From: Rouxiella sp. S1S-2
Lineage (GTDB): Bacteria; Pseudomonadota; Gammaproteobacteria; Enterobacterales; Enterobacteriaceae
Assembly: GCF_009208105.1 (NCBI RefSeq)
Contig: NZ_WFKL01000001.1
Span: 2,604,001-2,668,000, forward strand
Direction: 5' to 3'
Length of the DNA: 64,000 nucleotides
In this document: positions 55,176 through 64,000 of the stretch, one piece after another
Position numbering within the stretch: the first letter of the stretch is position 1
Layout of the letters: every line of letters starts with the position of its first letter
The notes under the pieces: generated by a model
Seen by the model: only the letters and a program-made list of their open reading frames with translations
Told to the model about the DNA's origin: nothing
Databases searched by the model: none
Made by a program: the position numbers and the translations under genes

Positions 55176-55957
55176 GTGAAAGCGGGCTGAAGCTTGACGT
55201 TGACAACATCTCGGTCACCTATAATAACGGCCATACTGCAATCTATGACGCCAGTTTCAGCCTTGATGGCGGATCGATTTGCGCACTGCTGGGGGTGAAT
55301 GGCAGCGGAAAATCGACACTTTTTAAAACCATTATGGGAATTTTGCGGCCAACAACCGGTACGGTAACCTTTAACGGTATCGGTGTTGTACGTGCGCTGA
55401 AGCAGAATTTAATCTCTTATGTTCCCCAGTCTGAAGACGTTGACTGGAACTTTCCAGTGCTGGTGCAGGATGTGGTGATGATGGGCCGCTACGGTAAAAT
55501 GTCGTTCCTGCGTATTCCGTCAAAAGAGGACAAACGGCAGGTGTCTGCGGCCCTTGAGCGTGTGGGATTGACGGACTTGGCACAGCGGCAAATAGGCGAG
55601 CTCTCAGGGGGGCAAAAGAAACGGGTGTTTTTGGCTCGCGCACTTGCCCAGCAAGGGCAGGTTATGTTGCTCGATGAGCCCTTTACCGGCGTAGATATTC
55701 AAACCGAAAATGCCATTATTGACCTGATGCGTCAGCTGCGTGAAGAAGGGCACTTGATTCTGGTCTCGACCCATAATATCGCCAGCGTGCCGGATTTTTG
55801 TGATCGCGTAGTGTTAATCAATCAAACTGTCATCGCCGACGGTGAACTCAGCACCACCTTTACCCAGGAAAATCTCGAGAACACCTTCGGCGGCGCCCTG
55901 CGCAATATGGCCTATTTTGCGCAGGAAGCGCCCGCACCGGTGAGGCTGGTGCAATGA
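55172..55957 (+). CDS. sitB: manganese/iron ABC transporter ATPase SitB
   Basis: A 261-residue ATPase with Walker [10 protein letters not shown] near residue 44, ENFP-type loop [14 protein letters not shown] near 90, signature LSGGQKKR near 143 and Walker [13 protein letters not shown] near 163. It overlaps both sitA and sitC by 4 bp, as expected for a coupled metal-import operon. Confidence 0.94.
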   Translation: MSESGLKLDVDNISVTYNNGHTAIYDASFSLDGGSICALLGVNGSGKSTLFKTIMGILRPTTGTVTFNGIGVVRALKQNLISYVPQSEDVDWNFPVLVQDVVMMGRYGKMSFLRIPSKEDKRQVSAALERVGLTDLAQRQIGELSGGQKKRVFLARALAQQGQVMLLDEPFTGVDIQTENAIIDLMRQLREEGHLILVSTHNIASVPDFCDRVVLINQTVIADGELSTTFTQENLENTFGGALRNMAYFAQEAPAPVRLVQ

Positions 55958-56811
55958 TTGAACTACTGCTGCAGCCTTTTCAATACAATTACATGGTTAA
56001 GGCCATCTGGGTCAGTGCAGGCGTGGGCGCCGTATGCGCATTTTTATCTGCCTATTTGATGCTCAAAGGCTGGTCGCTGATGGGCGATGCGCTGTCGCAC
56101 TCTGTGGTGCCGGGCGTCGCCGGTGCCTATGCGCTGGGGTTTCCCTATGCTATTGGTGCTTTTGGAACCGGAATTCTGGCCGCACTTTCAATGACCCTGT
56201 TGCGCCACTATACGCGGCTGCGTGAAGACGCCATTATCGGCTTCGTTTTTTCAACTTTTTTTGCACTGGGCTTGTTGCTTGTTTCGCTCAATCCAACCGC
56301 TGTAAATGTGCAGTCAATCTTGTTTGGTAATATTCTCGGCATCGATGACGCTGACATTTTGCAGGTGCAGATTATCGTAGGCGTTTCGCTGCTGGTGCTG
56401 TGTGTGGTGTGGCGCGACCTGCTGGCCGTATTTTTTGATGAACCCCACGCCGTTTCTATCGGGCTTTCTCCGCTGCGGTTGAAAATTATCTTCTTTACGA
56501 TTTTTAGCGCCTGCAGCGTGGCGGCCCTGCAAACGGTGGGGGCCATATTAGTGATAGCGATGGTGATAACCCCCGGTGCAACGGCTTATCTGCTAACCGA
56601 TCGTTTCTCGCACTTGTTGCTCATCTCAGTGGCTATCGGTGCCGTGACCAGCGCTGTGGGTGCCTGGCTCAGCTTCTTTTTGGACGGTGCGACCGGCGGC
56701 GTTATTGTGACGCTGCAAACCAGCGTATTCCTGCTGGCGTTTCTTTTTGCCCCAAAACACGGTTGGCTAAGCCAGAATTTCCGCACACGCTTTTCAGGAG
56801 GCCGCCTGTAA
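55954..56811 (+). CDS. sitC: manganese/iron ABC transporter permease SitC
   Basis: A 285-residue ABC-3 family permease with about eight helices. It carries [20 protein letters not shown] near residue 27 and [20 protein letters not shown] near 195, which are family signatures. It is a paralogue of the adjacent SitD and pairs with it to form the channel. Confidence 0.93.
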   Translation: MIELLLQPFQYNYMVKAIWVSAGVGAVCAFLSAYLMLKGWSLMGDALSHSVVPGVAGAYALGFPYAIGAFGTGILAALSMTLLRHYTRLREDAIIGFVFSTFFALGLLLVSLNPTAVNVQSILFGNILGIDDADILQVQIIVGVSLLVLCVVWRDLLAVFFDEPHAVSIGLSPLRLKIIFFTIFSACSVAALQTVGAILVIAMVITPGATAYLLTDRFSHLLLISVAIGAVTSAVGAWLSFFLDGATGGVIVTLQTSVFLLAFLFAPKHGWLSQNFRTRFSGGRL

Positions 56812-57677
56812 TGCTCTCAATAGACTGGCTGCTGGAGCCGATGGGCTTTGCATTTATGCAACGGGCGCTGTTAACCGCCGTGGCGACGGGCATAGTCTGC
56901 TCGATTTTTTCCTGTTTTCTGGTGCTTAAAGGTTGGTCGCTCATGGGCGATGCCATTTCTCACGCCGTATTACCCGGCGTAGTGTTGGCATATTTGGTCG
57001 GTATTCCGCTGGTCGTTGGCGCGTTTGGTTCGGGACTTTTCTGTGCCATAGCGACGGGTTTTATTAAAGAACACTGCCGTGTTAAAGAAGATTCCGTAAT
57101 GGGCATCGTCTTCTCTGGGATGTTTGCGGCAGGTCTGGTGTTGTTTTCTCGGGTCAATACCGAACAGCATCTGAGTCATATCCTGTTTGGTAATGTGCTG
57201 GGCGTTACGGATGCAGAAATGCTGCAAACGCTGATCATTGCCTCCGCAGTTACGTTAATCATCTTACTGAAGTTTAAAGATTTAATGCTGTTCTGCTTTG
57301 ATCCGATACAGGCAAAAGTCGTGGGGCTGCCGGTACGATTTTATCATTATGCGCTGCTGTGCCTTCTTTCGTTGACCATTGTGGCCGCACTGCAGGCGGT
57401 GGGGGTTATATTGGTGGTGGCGATGCTCATAACGCCGGGCATAACGGCATTTTTATTGTGCAAGACCCTAAAAACTATGCTGCTGGTGTCAGTTACGTCG
57501 TCGGTAATTGCCGCCGTCAGTGGCACCTTTGTCAGTTTTTATATCGACGCTGCCACTGGCCCGACGATTGTGGTGATTCAGGCTGCGCTGTTCCTGCTGG
57601 CACTGTCGGTACATCTGCTGCGAAAAAGCGTAAAAGCGCACCGAGGGTTCGACGCGGCGAATCGAACTCAGTCATAG
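56811..57677 (+). CDS. sitD: manganese/iron ABC transporter permease SitD
   Basis: 288 residues from the ATG at 56811, which uses the last base of the sitC stop and has AGGAGG upstream. It shares the [20 protein letters not shown] and VGVILVVAMLITPGITAFLL segments with SitC. It completes sitABCD. The LacI gene converges on it after 29 bp. Confidence 0.93.
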   Translation: MLSIDWLLEPMGFAFMQRALLTAVATGIVCSIFSCFLVLKGWSLMGDAISHAVLPGVVLAYLVGIPLVVGAFGSGLFCAIATGFIKEHCRVKEDSVMGIVFSGMFAAGLVLFSRVNTEQHLSHILFGNVLGVTDAEMLQTLIIASAVTLIILLKFKDLMLFCFDPIQAKVVGLPVRFYHYALLCLLSLTIVAALQAVGVILVVAMLITPGITAFLLCKTLKTMLLVSVTSSVIAAVSGTFVSFYIDAATGPTIVVIQAALFLLALSVHLLRKSVKAHRGFDAANRTQS

Positions 57678-57706
57678 CTATTGGTTTCCATCCTGACTAT
57701 TAAGTG

Positions 57707-58726
57707 TTAGTCGAAATTTTCAGGTGTAACCAGCCTGAAATCGACCTTGCCGTCGCTGTAGGTATCTGGCATTAATCCGCTTTCCAAATGGCGTAATAAT
57801 AGCTCGGTGGCCAATTGCGCATGCTGGCGCGCATTCTGGTCCAACGCCATCGATAATATATCATTCTGTAATTGAGAACGTGTAACAGAATATAGCTCAT
57901 AGGTAATAAAAGTACATTTTCCCGACAAATTATAATTGTCGAGTAATTTACCGATTTCAGAATTACCCAGACCCGTATTATAAATGCCGACGACGTTTTT
58001 AGAACGCTGCAGGCTTTGCTCCAAGAGGGTTGCAATTATTGCACGATCGTCGAGACCCGAAAGTACCTCCTGCAGAATAATATGCGTGGCATGCTGCTGC
58101 ATAACGTCACGGAAACCTTCAATTCGCTGACGATGCGCACGGTAATCAAAGCTGCCGCTCACCATAATAACTTCTCCCGGCTGATTAAGCATTTTACTCA
58201 TCATCAATCCGGCGGTTCTTCCGGCCTGTAGCTGATTAATGCCTACATGGCATAAGCGTGCCGCATCGGGCAAATCGGTAACAATGGTGATTACCGGTAC
58301 GTCCCGGGTCTTACAGTGCGCCAAGGCTTCATAAATAACCGGATAGTCTTGTGCAAAAACGACGATACCGTCGCGTTTATCACAGCATTGGTAAAGATGT
58401 TCGGCCAGTTTTTCGGGCTGATTTTCAGGAAAGAAAGTGCGGTGAAGCGTGATGCGGCGATAGCCTAGGGTGTCGGCTATTTGGCTAAACTCACGCGCCA
58501 TCGTCTGGAAGAAATGCGAAATATTAGCGCTCAGAATCACTTCAATTTGCCACGGATGTTGATAAACATCGGGCAAAATGCGTTTTAATCCTAAACTTTG
58601 TGCGGCAATAAGCACTTTTTTGGCTTTTTCTGGGGAAACGCCGCCGCGTTCATTGAGTACTCTGTCTACGGTTGCCACACCCACCCCGGCCATTTTTGCC
58701 AGCATCTCAAGCGTTGGTTTTTTCAT
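57707..58726 (-). CDS. LacI-family regulator
   Basis: A 339-residue regulator. The HTH at residues 1-25 reads TLEMLAKMAGVGVATVDRVL, followed by a type I periplasmic-binding domain with GIVVFAQDYPVIYEAL near 118 and VGINQLQAGRTAGLMM near 165. It resembles the sugar/inositol-sensing LacI subgroup. It is divergent from the gluconate-dehydrogenase-type operon across 444 bp, so it may regulate that operon, but I find no clear LacI operator there. Confidence 0.87.
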   Translation of the reverse strand: MKKPTLEMLAKMAGVGVATVDRVLNERGGVSPEKAKKVLIAAQSLGLKRILPDVYQHPWQIEVILSANISHFFQTMAREFSQIADTLGYRRITLHRTFFPENQPEKLAEHLYQCCDKRDGIVVFAQDYPVIYEALAHCKTRDVPVITIVTDLPDAARLCHVGINQLQAGRTAGLMMSKMLNQPGEVIMVSGSFDYRAHRQRIEGFRDVMQQHATHIILQEVLSGLDDRAIIATLLEQSLQRSKNVVGIYNTGLGNSEIGKLLDNYNLSGKCTFITYELYSVTRSQLQNDILSMALDQNARQHAQLATELLLRHLESGLMPDTYSDGKVDFRLVTPENFD

Positions 58727-59170
58727 GGTGGCTCCGCGGCAGTTAGCTAAGTAATTTTGCTATTTTGTTAAAAAATCTCGCGGATTATGCAACAAAAGGT
58801 CTTGTCCGCAAGCGAGTAATTGTTACTAAAAGTGGCTGTTAAAGGCTTGATGGTTTTCCATCAACACAGAGGTACACAGAAAGTGTGGAAATAATTATGA
58901 TAGCGACATGTTGTTTATTTATTAAAAATATTATTTAAAAGTGAAATAAAATCTGAGTAATGGGAAAATAATTCGCAGCAGGCGCGTAGTTTCCCCCAGC
59001 ATACTCCGTGCTCTCCGTGTGAAAATCATATAAATAAATTCTTATTCAAATTTTGTAATTTGATGCGCCTGCTTACGTCCGAAATTTATCACGGCCATAG
59101 CATTCTTTCATTTCATTAATTAAGAAAAACCGTATTGGGTCAAATTAACATTAATTAACAGGGGAGTTTT
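58727..59170. other. long divergent intergenic region before the second GMC operon
   Basis: 444 bp, AT-rich in its right half. It contains a bulged dyad CTCGCGGA / TCCGC..GCGAG (about 58774-58816) close to the LacI gene start and a distant pair GCAGGCGC (58978-58985) / GCGCCTGC (59065-59072). Either could be regulatory. No gene, RNA or classic LacI operator was recognised. Confidence 0.4.
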
Positions 59171-59887
59171 ATGAAGCGTAGAGAGTTTATTGCCTCGATT
59201 GCCGCATTAGGCGCGGCATCTACTATTCCGGTGGCGGGTGCCGCTGTGATAAGCGGTGGACAGCCGTGGACGCCTGGTAAAGCAGACACGCCACCCGCGC
59301 CGCCGAGAAAAGGCGGATTGGCTTATTTTACTCAGGCAGAGTTTGACGTCGTGGGTGCCATTGCTGAAAGACTGATCCCCGCCGATGAATTGAGCATCAG
59401 TGGCAAAGAGGCAGGATGCGCTACATTTATCGACCGACAGTTGGCCGGTGATTATGGCCGAGCAGCCACGCAGTATCGGCTTGGGCGTTTTATTAAAGGA
59501 ACGCCTGAGCAGGGGCCGCAGTCCGCACTCACACCGGCGCAACGCTATCGTCAGGGGCTTTCGGCGCTTAACGACTACGTCCAGCAGCATTATCAGCAGA
59601 GTTTTGTACAGCTGTCTGGCACCGAAAAAGACAAAATCCTCACTGCAATGGAAAAAAACCAGCTCAATTTAGGCGCTGAGGTGGAAACCAAACAGCTGTT
59701 TGAACAAATTTTGCAGAACGTTCGTGAAGGTTTTCTTTCCGATCCGATTTACGGCGGCAACAAAGACATGGCCAGCTGGAAAATGATTGGCTTTCCCGGT
59801 GCACGTTACGACTTCCGCGATCTGCTGGATAAGAAAGGGCAAAAACTCAACATCATCCCGACCAGCCTTGTCGACAATTTACTTTAA
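59171..59887 (+). CDS. gluconate 2-dehydrogenase subunit 3 (gamma) family, Tat-exported
   Basis: A 238-residue protein with a twin-arginine signal (MKRREFIASIAALGAAS) to about residue 28. The body matches the gluconate 2-dehydrogenase gamma subunit, with TQAEFDVVGAIAERLIPADE near residue 55 and the KDMASWKMIGFPG C-terminal segment. It escorts the flavoprotein across the membrane and stabilises the complex. It is larger than, and of a different family from, the small subunit of the first GMC operon. GGGGAG precedes the ATG. Confidence 0.9.
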   Translation: MKRREFIASIAALGAASTIPVAGAAVISGGQPWTPGKADTPPAPPRKGGLAYFTQAEFDVVGAIAERLIPADELSISGKEAGCATFIDRQLAGDYGRAATQYRLGRFIKGTPEQGPQSALTPAQRYRQGLSALNDYVQQHYQQSFVQLSGTEKDKILTAMEKNQLNLGAEVETKQLFEQILQNVREGFLSDPIYGGNKDMASWKMIGFPGARYDFRDLLDKKGQKLNIIPTSLVDNLL

Positions 59888-59989
59888 CATCATCAACTTA
59901 ATTAACCTTAATCGAATACAGATTATCAAATAACAACCGATTGATTTATTTAAATTTTAAGCAATTGTGAATATTGTAGGGACAATTTT

Positions 59990-61762
59990 ATGAAAAATGT
60001 ACGCCCAAAAGTTGATGCCGTTATTATTGGTCTGGGTTGGTGCGGATCGTTAATGGCGGAAGAACTGACGCGCGCTGGCTTAAACGTGGTGGCGATAGAA
60101 CGCGGCCCGTGGGTTGAAACTGCCACCGATTTCCCCCCTTCGGTTGATACTGATGAACTGCGCTGGGACACCCGCCGCAGCATGTTATTACCCCAAGCCA
60201 TTGAAACCTCTACCTTTCGAAATAACTCCAGCCAACAGGCTTTACCGACTCGCGACTGGAACCTGAACGAAATGGGTAATAACGTGGGGGGGGCGGGCAC
60301 GCACTGGGCCGGCATGGCCTGGCGTTTTACGCCTTTTGACCTGCAGCCGTACACCATGACGGTGGCGCGCTATGGCAAAGAGAAAATCATGCCTGGACTT
60401 ATTCTTCAGGATTGGGGCGTGACCTACGATGAGCTTGAACCTTTTTATGACCGATTTGAGAAAATAGCCGGTGTTTCAGGAAAAGCTGGAAAGCTTAATG
60501 GAAAAATAATCCCCGGCGGCAATCCGTTTGAAGGCAATCGCAGCAGTGAATATCCACTGCCTCCGCTCGCCACGATGCGTTTGACCGATATCTTCACCGA
60601 AGCGAGCCAGAAACTGGGCTATCACCCGTTTATGGTGCCTGCCGGACAGGCTTCACAAGCCTACGTCAATCCCTTGGGCGTACGCATGGGGCCTTGCACC
60701 TACTGCGGCTACTGCCTGTATTACGGCTGCGGTAACTTTTCCAAATCCAGTCCAAATGCCTGTGTTATTCCTGCATTAATGCAGCGTGGCAATTTTACCG
60801 TGCTAACCGAATCGGCGGTGGTGCGTATAAACAAGGCTGAAGACGGTAAAACAGCCACCGGCGTCACCTATATCGACCGGAACAACCAGGAGTGGGAGCA
60901 GCCAGCCGGTATCGTCGTCCTCTCCGCCTTCCAGATGCAGAATGTGCGCATGCTGCTGCTGTCGAAAATTGGCCAACCTTATAATCCGCAGACTAAAAAA
61001 GGGGTGGTTGGCCGCGCCTACAACTTCCAGACCGTAGCCGGTGCCAGCCTGTTCTTTAAAGATGAAAATCTTAATCAGTTCATCGGCGCAGGCGCGTTAT
61101 CGGCGCAAATCGACGATTTTAACGGCGATAACTTTGACCATAGCGACGTAGATTTTATCGGCGGTGCCGGCCTGCTCGTGGTCGCTCGCGGTTCCAGGCC
61201 GATAGGTAACGCTGACTTCCTGCCCCCCGAAACGCCGCGCTGGGGCAGTGAATGGAAAAAGGCCTATACCCATGCTTTTCAAAATGCCACCGGCATTTTT
61301 GGTCAGGGAACCAGCTATGCCGATGAAGAGAGCTATCTCGACCTCGACCCAGAATACAAAGATAACTACGGCCTGCCGTTACTGCGCCTGACCTACGACT
61401 ACAACCAAAATGACCGCAACATGGCCAAATACCTGGAAGAGAAAAGTGTCGGCATTGGCAAGGCGATGGGGGCTGAAATCGTGGTTGGCACCAACTCGGC
61501 ATCGGGCAGCTACTCACCCTACAATCTGGCCAGCGACCACACCATCGGCGGAGCGGTTATGGGCTTAAGCCCTGAAACCAGCGTCCTTAACCGCTATCAG
61601 CAGAGTTGGGATTTACACAACTTATTCGTGCTTGGCGCATCGTCGTTTCCCAATAATGCTGGCTACAACCCAACGGGTACCATTGGCGCACTGAGCCTGT
61701 GGACGGCCAAAGCCATTATTGATCAATATCTTAAAAACCCAGGGCCGCTGGTAAAGGACTAA
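59990..61762 (+). CDS. GMC-family flavoprotein dehydrogenase (gluconate 2-dehydrogenase type)
   Basis: A 590-residue GMC oxidoreductase. The FAD motif GLGWCGSLMAEELTRAG is near residue 15 and NNVGGAGTHWAGMAWR near 95. The cysteine cluster CTYCGYCLYYGC near 236 could hold the Fe-S centre of this family, and its spacing differs from that in the first GMC protein. C-terminal motifs include HTIGGAVMG and GYNPTGTIGALSLW with the catalytic His/Asn region. It lacks a signal and is probably exported with subunit 3. The substrate is likely gluconate or a related sugar acid or aldose. Confidence 0.9.
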   Translation: MKNVRPKVDAVIIGLGWCGSLMAEELTRAGLNVVAIERGPWVETATDFPPSVDTDELRWDTRRSMLLPQAIETSTFRNNSSQQALPTRDWNLNEMGNNVGGAGTHWAGMAWRFTPFDLQPYTMTVARYGKEKIMPGLILQDWGVTYDELEPFYDRFEKIAGVSGKAGKLNGKIIPGGNPFEGNRSSEYPLPPLATMRLTDIFTEASQKLGYHPFMVPAGQASQAYVNPLGVRMGPCTYCGYCLYYGCGNFSKSSPNACVIPALMQRGNFTVLTESAVVRINKAEDGKTATGVTYIDRNNQEWEQPAGIVVLSAFQMQNVRMLLLSKIGQPYNPQTKKGVVGRAYNFQTVAGASLFFKDENLNQFIGAGALSAQIDDFNGDNFDHSDVDFIGGAGLLVVARGSRPIGNADFLPPETPRWGSEWKKAYTHAFQNATGIFGQGTSYADEESYLDLDPEYKDNYGLPLLRLTYDYNQNDRNMAKYLEEKSVGIGKAMGAEIVVGTNSASGSYSPYNLASDHTIGGAVMGLSPETSVLNRYQQSWDLHNLFVLGASSFPNNAGYNPTGTIGALSLWTAKAIIDQYLKNPGPLVKD

Positions 61763-61763
61763 T

Positions 61764-63074
61764 ATGAAAAAGTTAAAGATTGTTGGCGGCGTTGTTGTGG
61801 TGGCAGCGGTCGTAGCCGGGGTTATGCTTTATCAAAATGGCAACACAGAAACGGACAACGTGGCGGATAACGTGACGCTGGCGAAAACGCCGTTGCAAAA
61901 CGTGGATGCTCAGGCTTTGGCGCGCGGAAAATATGTGGCTATCGCCGGGGACTGCGTGGCTTGCCATACGCTTCCCGGAGGCAAGGGGGCGTTTTCCGGT
62001 GGCTATAAAATTGACACACCGTTTGGCGGAATTTATGCCAGCAACATTACCCCAGATGCACAGGACGGAATAGGCAACTGGACCGAGCGCGAGTTTTTCA
62101 ATGCCGTGCGTCACGGTAAGGGCAAAAACGGGGAAAATCTTTATCCGGCGATGCCTTATAACGCCTACGTGAAAGTCAGCGATCGTGACATGCACGATCT
62201 GTGGCTCTACATGCGCTCAGTTGAACCGGTGGCAAACAAAGTTACCGCGACAGATTTGCCTTTCCCTTACAATATTCGGCTGGCGATGATGGGCTGGAAC
62301 CTGCTGTTCTTCAAAAATGCACCATTCACCGCCGATAGTGCGCAGACAGCGCAGTACAACCGTGGCGCTTATCTGGTTGAGGGACTCGAGCACTGCGCGG
62401 CGTGTCATACACCAAAGAATATGATTGGCGGCGACACGTCGGCCTATTTACAGGGCAGTAATTTGGGTGTTTGGCATGCTCCAGAGATAACCAGGAATAC
62501 CTATACTGGCATTGGCAACTGGAGCAATGAACAGGTTGTTCAGTACCTCAAAACCGGCAGCAATCACGTGGCCGTTGCGTCGGGTCCGATGGCAGAGGCA
62601 GTGACCAACTCGACTCAGCATCTCACCGATGACGATTTACAGGCCATTGCTACCTATCTTAAAGCGCAAAAGGGCTCGGACAACAAGGCTCCGGCAGCGT
62701 TAACTGCCGACAGCAGCCTGATGAAGCAGGGGGCCAATGTCTATGCGGCTAACTGCTCCGCGTGCCACAACAGCAACGGCAAAGGCATTCCCGGTTTGGC
62801 GGCAAGTCTGGCCAATAATCCGGGCATCGTCGCGCCCGATGCTACCACGCTGCTCACCACGGTGCTTGAAGGCGGACGCGGCGCCGTTACTGCCAGTAAC
62901 CCAACCAGTGGTGCAATGCCGAGCTTCGCCTGGAAACTTTCTGACCAGCAGGTCGCGGCGGCAGTAACTTATATACGAAACTCATGGGGAAATGCCGCCC
63001 CGGCGGTAAACGAACAGCAGGCTACCGAAATGCGTGAAAAACTGCATCTGCCAGCTCAAATGGCAAGCCAGTAA
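61764..63074 (+). CDS. triheme cytochrome c subunit of the second GMC dehydrogenase
   Basis: A 436-residue protein with an N-terminal hydrophobic anchor (IVGGVVVVAAVVAGVML, residues 5-21) and three CxxCH heme motifs: CVACH, CAACH and CSACH, at about residues 71, 212 and 330. In contrast to the first operon's cytochrome there is no C-terminal helix. It starts one base after the flavoprotein stop. It would pass electrons from sugar oxidation to ubiquinone. Confidence 0.92.
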   Translation: MKKLKIVGGVVVVAAVVAGVMLYQNGNTETDNVADNVTLAKTPLQNVDAQALARGKYVAIAGDCVACHTLPGGKGAFSGGYKIDTPFGGIYASNITPDAQDGIGNWTEREFFNAVRHGKGKNGENLYPAMPYNAYVKVSDRDMHDLWLYMRSVEPVANKVTATDLPFPYNIRLAMMGWNLLFFKNAPFTADSAQTAQYNRGAYLVEGLEHCAACHTPKNMIGGDTSAYLQGSNLGVWHAPEITRNTYTGIGNWSNEQVVQYLKTGSNHVAVASGPMAEAVTNSTQHLTDDDLQAIATYLKAQKGSDNKAPAALTADSSLMKQGANVYAANCSACHNSNGKGIPGLAASLANNPGIVAPDATTLLTTVLEGGRGAVTASNPTSGAMPSFAWKLSDQQVAAAVTYIRNSWGNAAPAVNEQQATEMREKLHLPAQMASQ

Positions 63075-63094
63075 TTTTTTCCTCTAACCCATAC

Positions 63095-63127
63095 CCCTAA
63101 CGCCCGCATTTTTCGCGGGCGTTAGGG
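63095..63127. terminator. 13-bp hairpin after the cytochrome gene
   Basis: A perfect 13-bp stem (63095-63107 with 63115-63127) and a 7-base loop lie 21 bp after the cytochrome stop. No T-run follows on either strand, so it is either a weak or Rho-assisted terminator or a repeat element. Confidence 0.5.
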
Positions 63128-63301
63128 AAGGACAAATAGGGGGAAACCAAGATTGGTTGAAAAATTATTACTAAAATCACGACGCCTGTTGCTAACCGGC
63201 CCAATTCTGCAGCCAGAATGCGTAAGAGCGCGCGAGCCCAACAATTACCCTTAAAATTTACCCCCGCCGGTGGGTTTGATCGCAATCGAAACCAGCCTAT
63301 T

Positions 63302-63994
63302 TTACTCGCGAGTTAATGCATTCCAGCTCACAGGGAATAAAGGTTCTACTACCTTTCTTACTAACTCAGCCAATTCTTGAATTTCAGTCTGAGCATGTGA
63401 ATCAGAACGCTTATTGTAAAAATTAGCGAATGCTAGAAGGTTTCCAGTCCAAAGCCAGTTAACCATCGTACCTTGAGGTAAAACTAAACGAGCCTGCTCA
63501 GGAGCAACACCTCTTTTGATATAATTCTCGTATTTATTGATCCCCTCTTCACAATGGCGTCGATAGTCATCCTGAATCGATTTGTGATCAGGGTGTAAAC
63601 CTCCACTCCCTTGTTTTATAGAGCCTTCAGGTTTAGCGCGAAACTCAGGAATAAATATCTCAGGGGTTGTACTGATGTAACGTCGCGACTCTTCATTCTC
63701 AACCAGGCCTGTTTTATGCTTGAAACATTGGGTGCGAATTGGAATCGGTGCCTTCATTTTGATGCTGATTGCAGTATGAGCAAATGGAGTCCAATGACGA
63801 TCCTGCTGACGTAAATCATCATAAAATTTACGAGCGAGGATCTCTGAGTCGATATTTTGCGTGGAATCAAAACCAATAATTAATTGTTTAATAATTAAGG
63901 CAATTTCCTTGCTGCTAACGCCGTAAGCTAAGAAGTTTATTAGACTCTTATTTTGCTCATCGGTGTAGGCTTTGGATTTTACGCCAAATGACAA
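63302..63994 (-). CDS. thyX: flavin-dependent thymidylate synthase ThyX, probably partial
   Basis: At least 230 residues. The ThyX signature (RHR-x3-S-x-NE-x-S-x-R class) appears as CFKHKTGLVENEESRRY near residue 88, and the C-terminal NWLWTGNLLAFANFYNKRSDSHAQ-TEIQELAEL region holds the conserved Arg and HAQxE residues. It makes dTMP from dUMP using FAD and methylene-tetrahydrofolate. The KHK form of the motif is common in phage-encoded ThyX. The only visible start is a TTG six bases from the window end and the frame stays open beyond, so the true start probably lies outside. ThyX is unusual in enterobacteria, which use ThyA. Confidence 0.88.
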   Translation of the reverse strand: MSFGVKSKAYTDEQNKSLINFLAYGVSSKEIALIIKQLIIGFDSTQNIDSEILARKFYDDLRQQDRHWTPFAHTAISIKMKAPIPIRTQCFKHKTGLVENEESRRYISTTPEIFIPEFRAKPEGSIKQGSGGLHPDHKSIQDDYRRHCEEGINKYENYIKRGVAPEQARLVLPQGTMVNWLWTGNLLAFANFYNKRSDSHAQTEIQELAELVRKVVEPLFPVSWNALTRE

Positions 63995-64000
63995 GCGGGC

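Noticed and set aside
57707..63074. Idea that the LacI gene belongs to the sit operon
   Set aside because: It converges on sitD and faces away from the operon; divergence from the GMC operon is the better reading.
63097..63285. 62-codon minus-strand frame between the cytochrome and thyX genes
   Set aside because: It vaguely resembles short phage-associated hypothetical proteins, but it overlaps the 13-bp hairpin and has no clear ribosome site, so I do not call it a gene.

Overview
The window looks like chromosomal DNA of an enterobacterium (order Enterobacterales, probably a Yersiniaceae/Erwiniaceae-type genus such as Rahnella, Ewingella, Rouxiella or Serratia relatives). The evidence is typical enterobacterial versions of amn, ybjI, dld, mntR, sitABCD and class C ampC, combined with two membrane-bound GMC-type dehydrogenase/cytochrome c operons of the kind used for periplasmic sugar oxidation. 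The genus cannot be fixed from the sequence alone.

Layout. 1-0.83 kb: AT-rich DNA with a truncated family-25 glycosyltransferase. 0.83-14.5 kb: a first sulfur-scavenging region: a peptide-type ABC transporter (ATPase on + and two permeases plus a binding protein on -), an M20-family hydrolase with altered metal ligands, a D-cysteine-desulfhydrase-like PLP enzyme, an ornithine-cyclodeaminase/mu-crystallin protein, a two-domain rhodanese, a divergent GntR regulator, and a GNAT/two-flavin-monooxygenase operon. 14.5-20.8 kb: a LacI-controlled lactose/cellobiose-family PTS (IIB, IIC, IIA) with two GH1 phospho-beta-glucosidases. 20.9-22.3 kb: AMP nucleosidase. 22.6-34.6 kb: a second sulfur-scavenging region with members of every family in the Bacillus yxeKLMNOPQ operon (S-(2-succino)cysteine breakdown), plus a BisC-like molybdoenzyme, an HcxA-like dehydrogenase and an aspartate-type aminotransferase. 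34.7-38.2 kb: first three-subunit GMC dehydrogenase. 38.3-41.6 kb: tautomerase, divergent ClC channel, flavin reductase, exported single-cysteine MsrA behind a CusR/HprR-like box. 41.7-44.5 kb: MFS efflux pump with divergent TetR and LysR genes. 44.6-53.5 kb: YrdC-family protein, FucP-type sugar permease, unknown membrane protein, YbjI, D-lactate dehydrogenase, AmpC, NmrA-type protein. 53.6-57.7 kb: mntR and sitABCD. 57.7-63.1 kb: LacI-type regulator and second GMC dehydrogenase operon (gluconate 2-dehydrogenase type). 63.3 kb to the edge: a phage-type flavin-dependent thymidylate synthase, probably cut by the window end.

How the parts fit. The two sulfur regions share paralogous acetyltransferases and paralogous NtaA/SnaA/DszA-family monooxygenases, as expected for pathways that N-acetylate an S-substituted cysteine, split the C-S bond with FMNH2 and O2, then deacetylate. 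The second region adds two enzymes that could dispose of oxaloacetate, the C4 product expected from S-(2-succino)cysteine. The substrates are inferred and nothing here proves them. No tRNA, rRNA, CRISPR array or insertion sequence was recognised.
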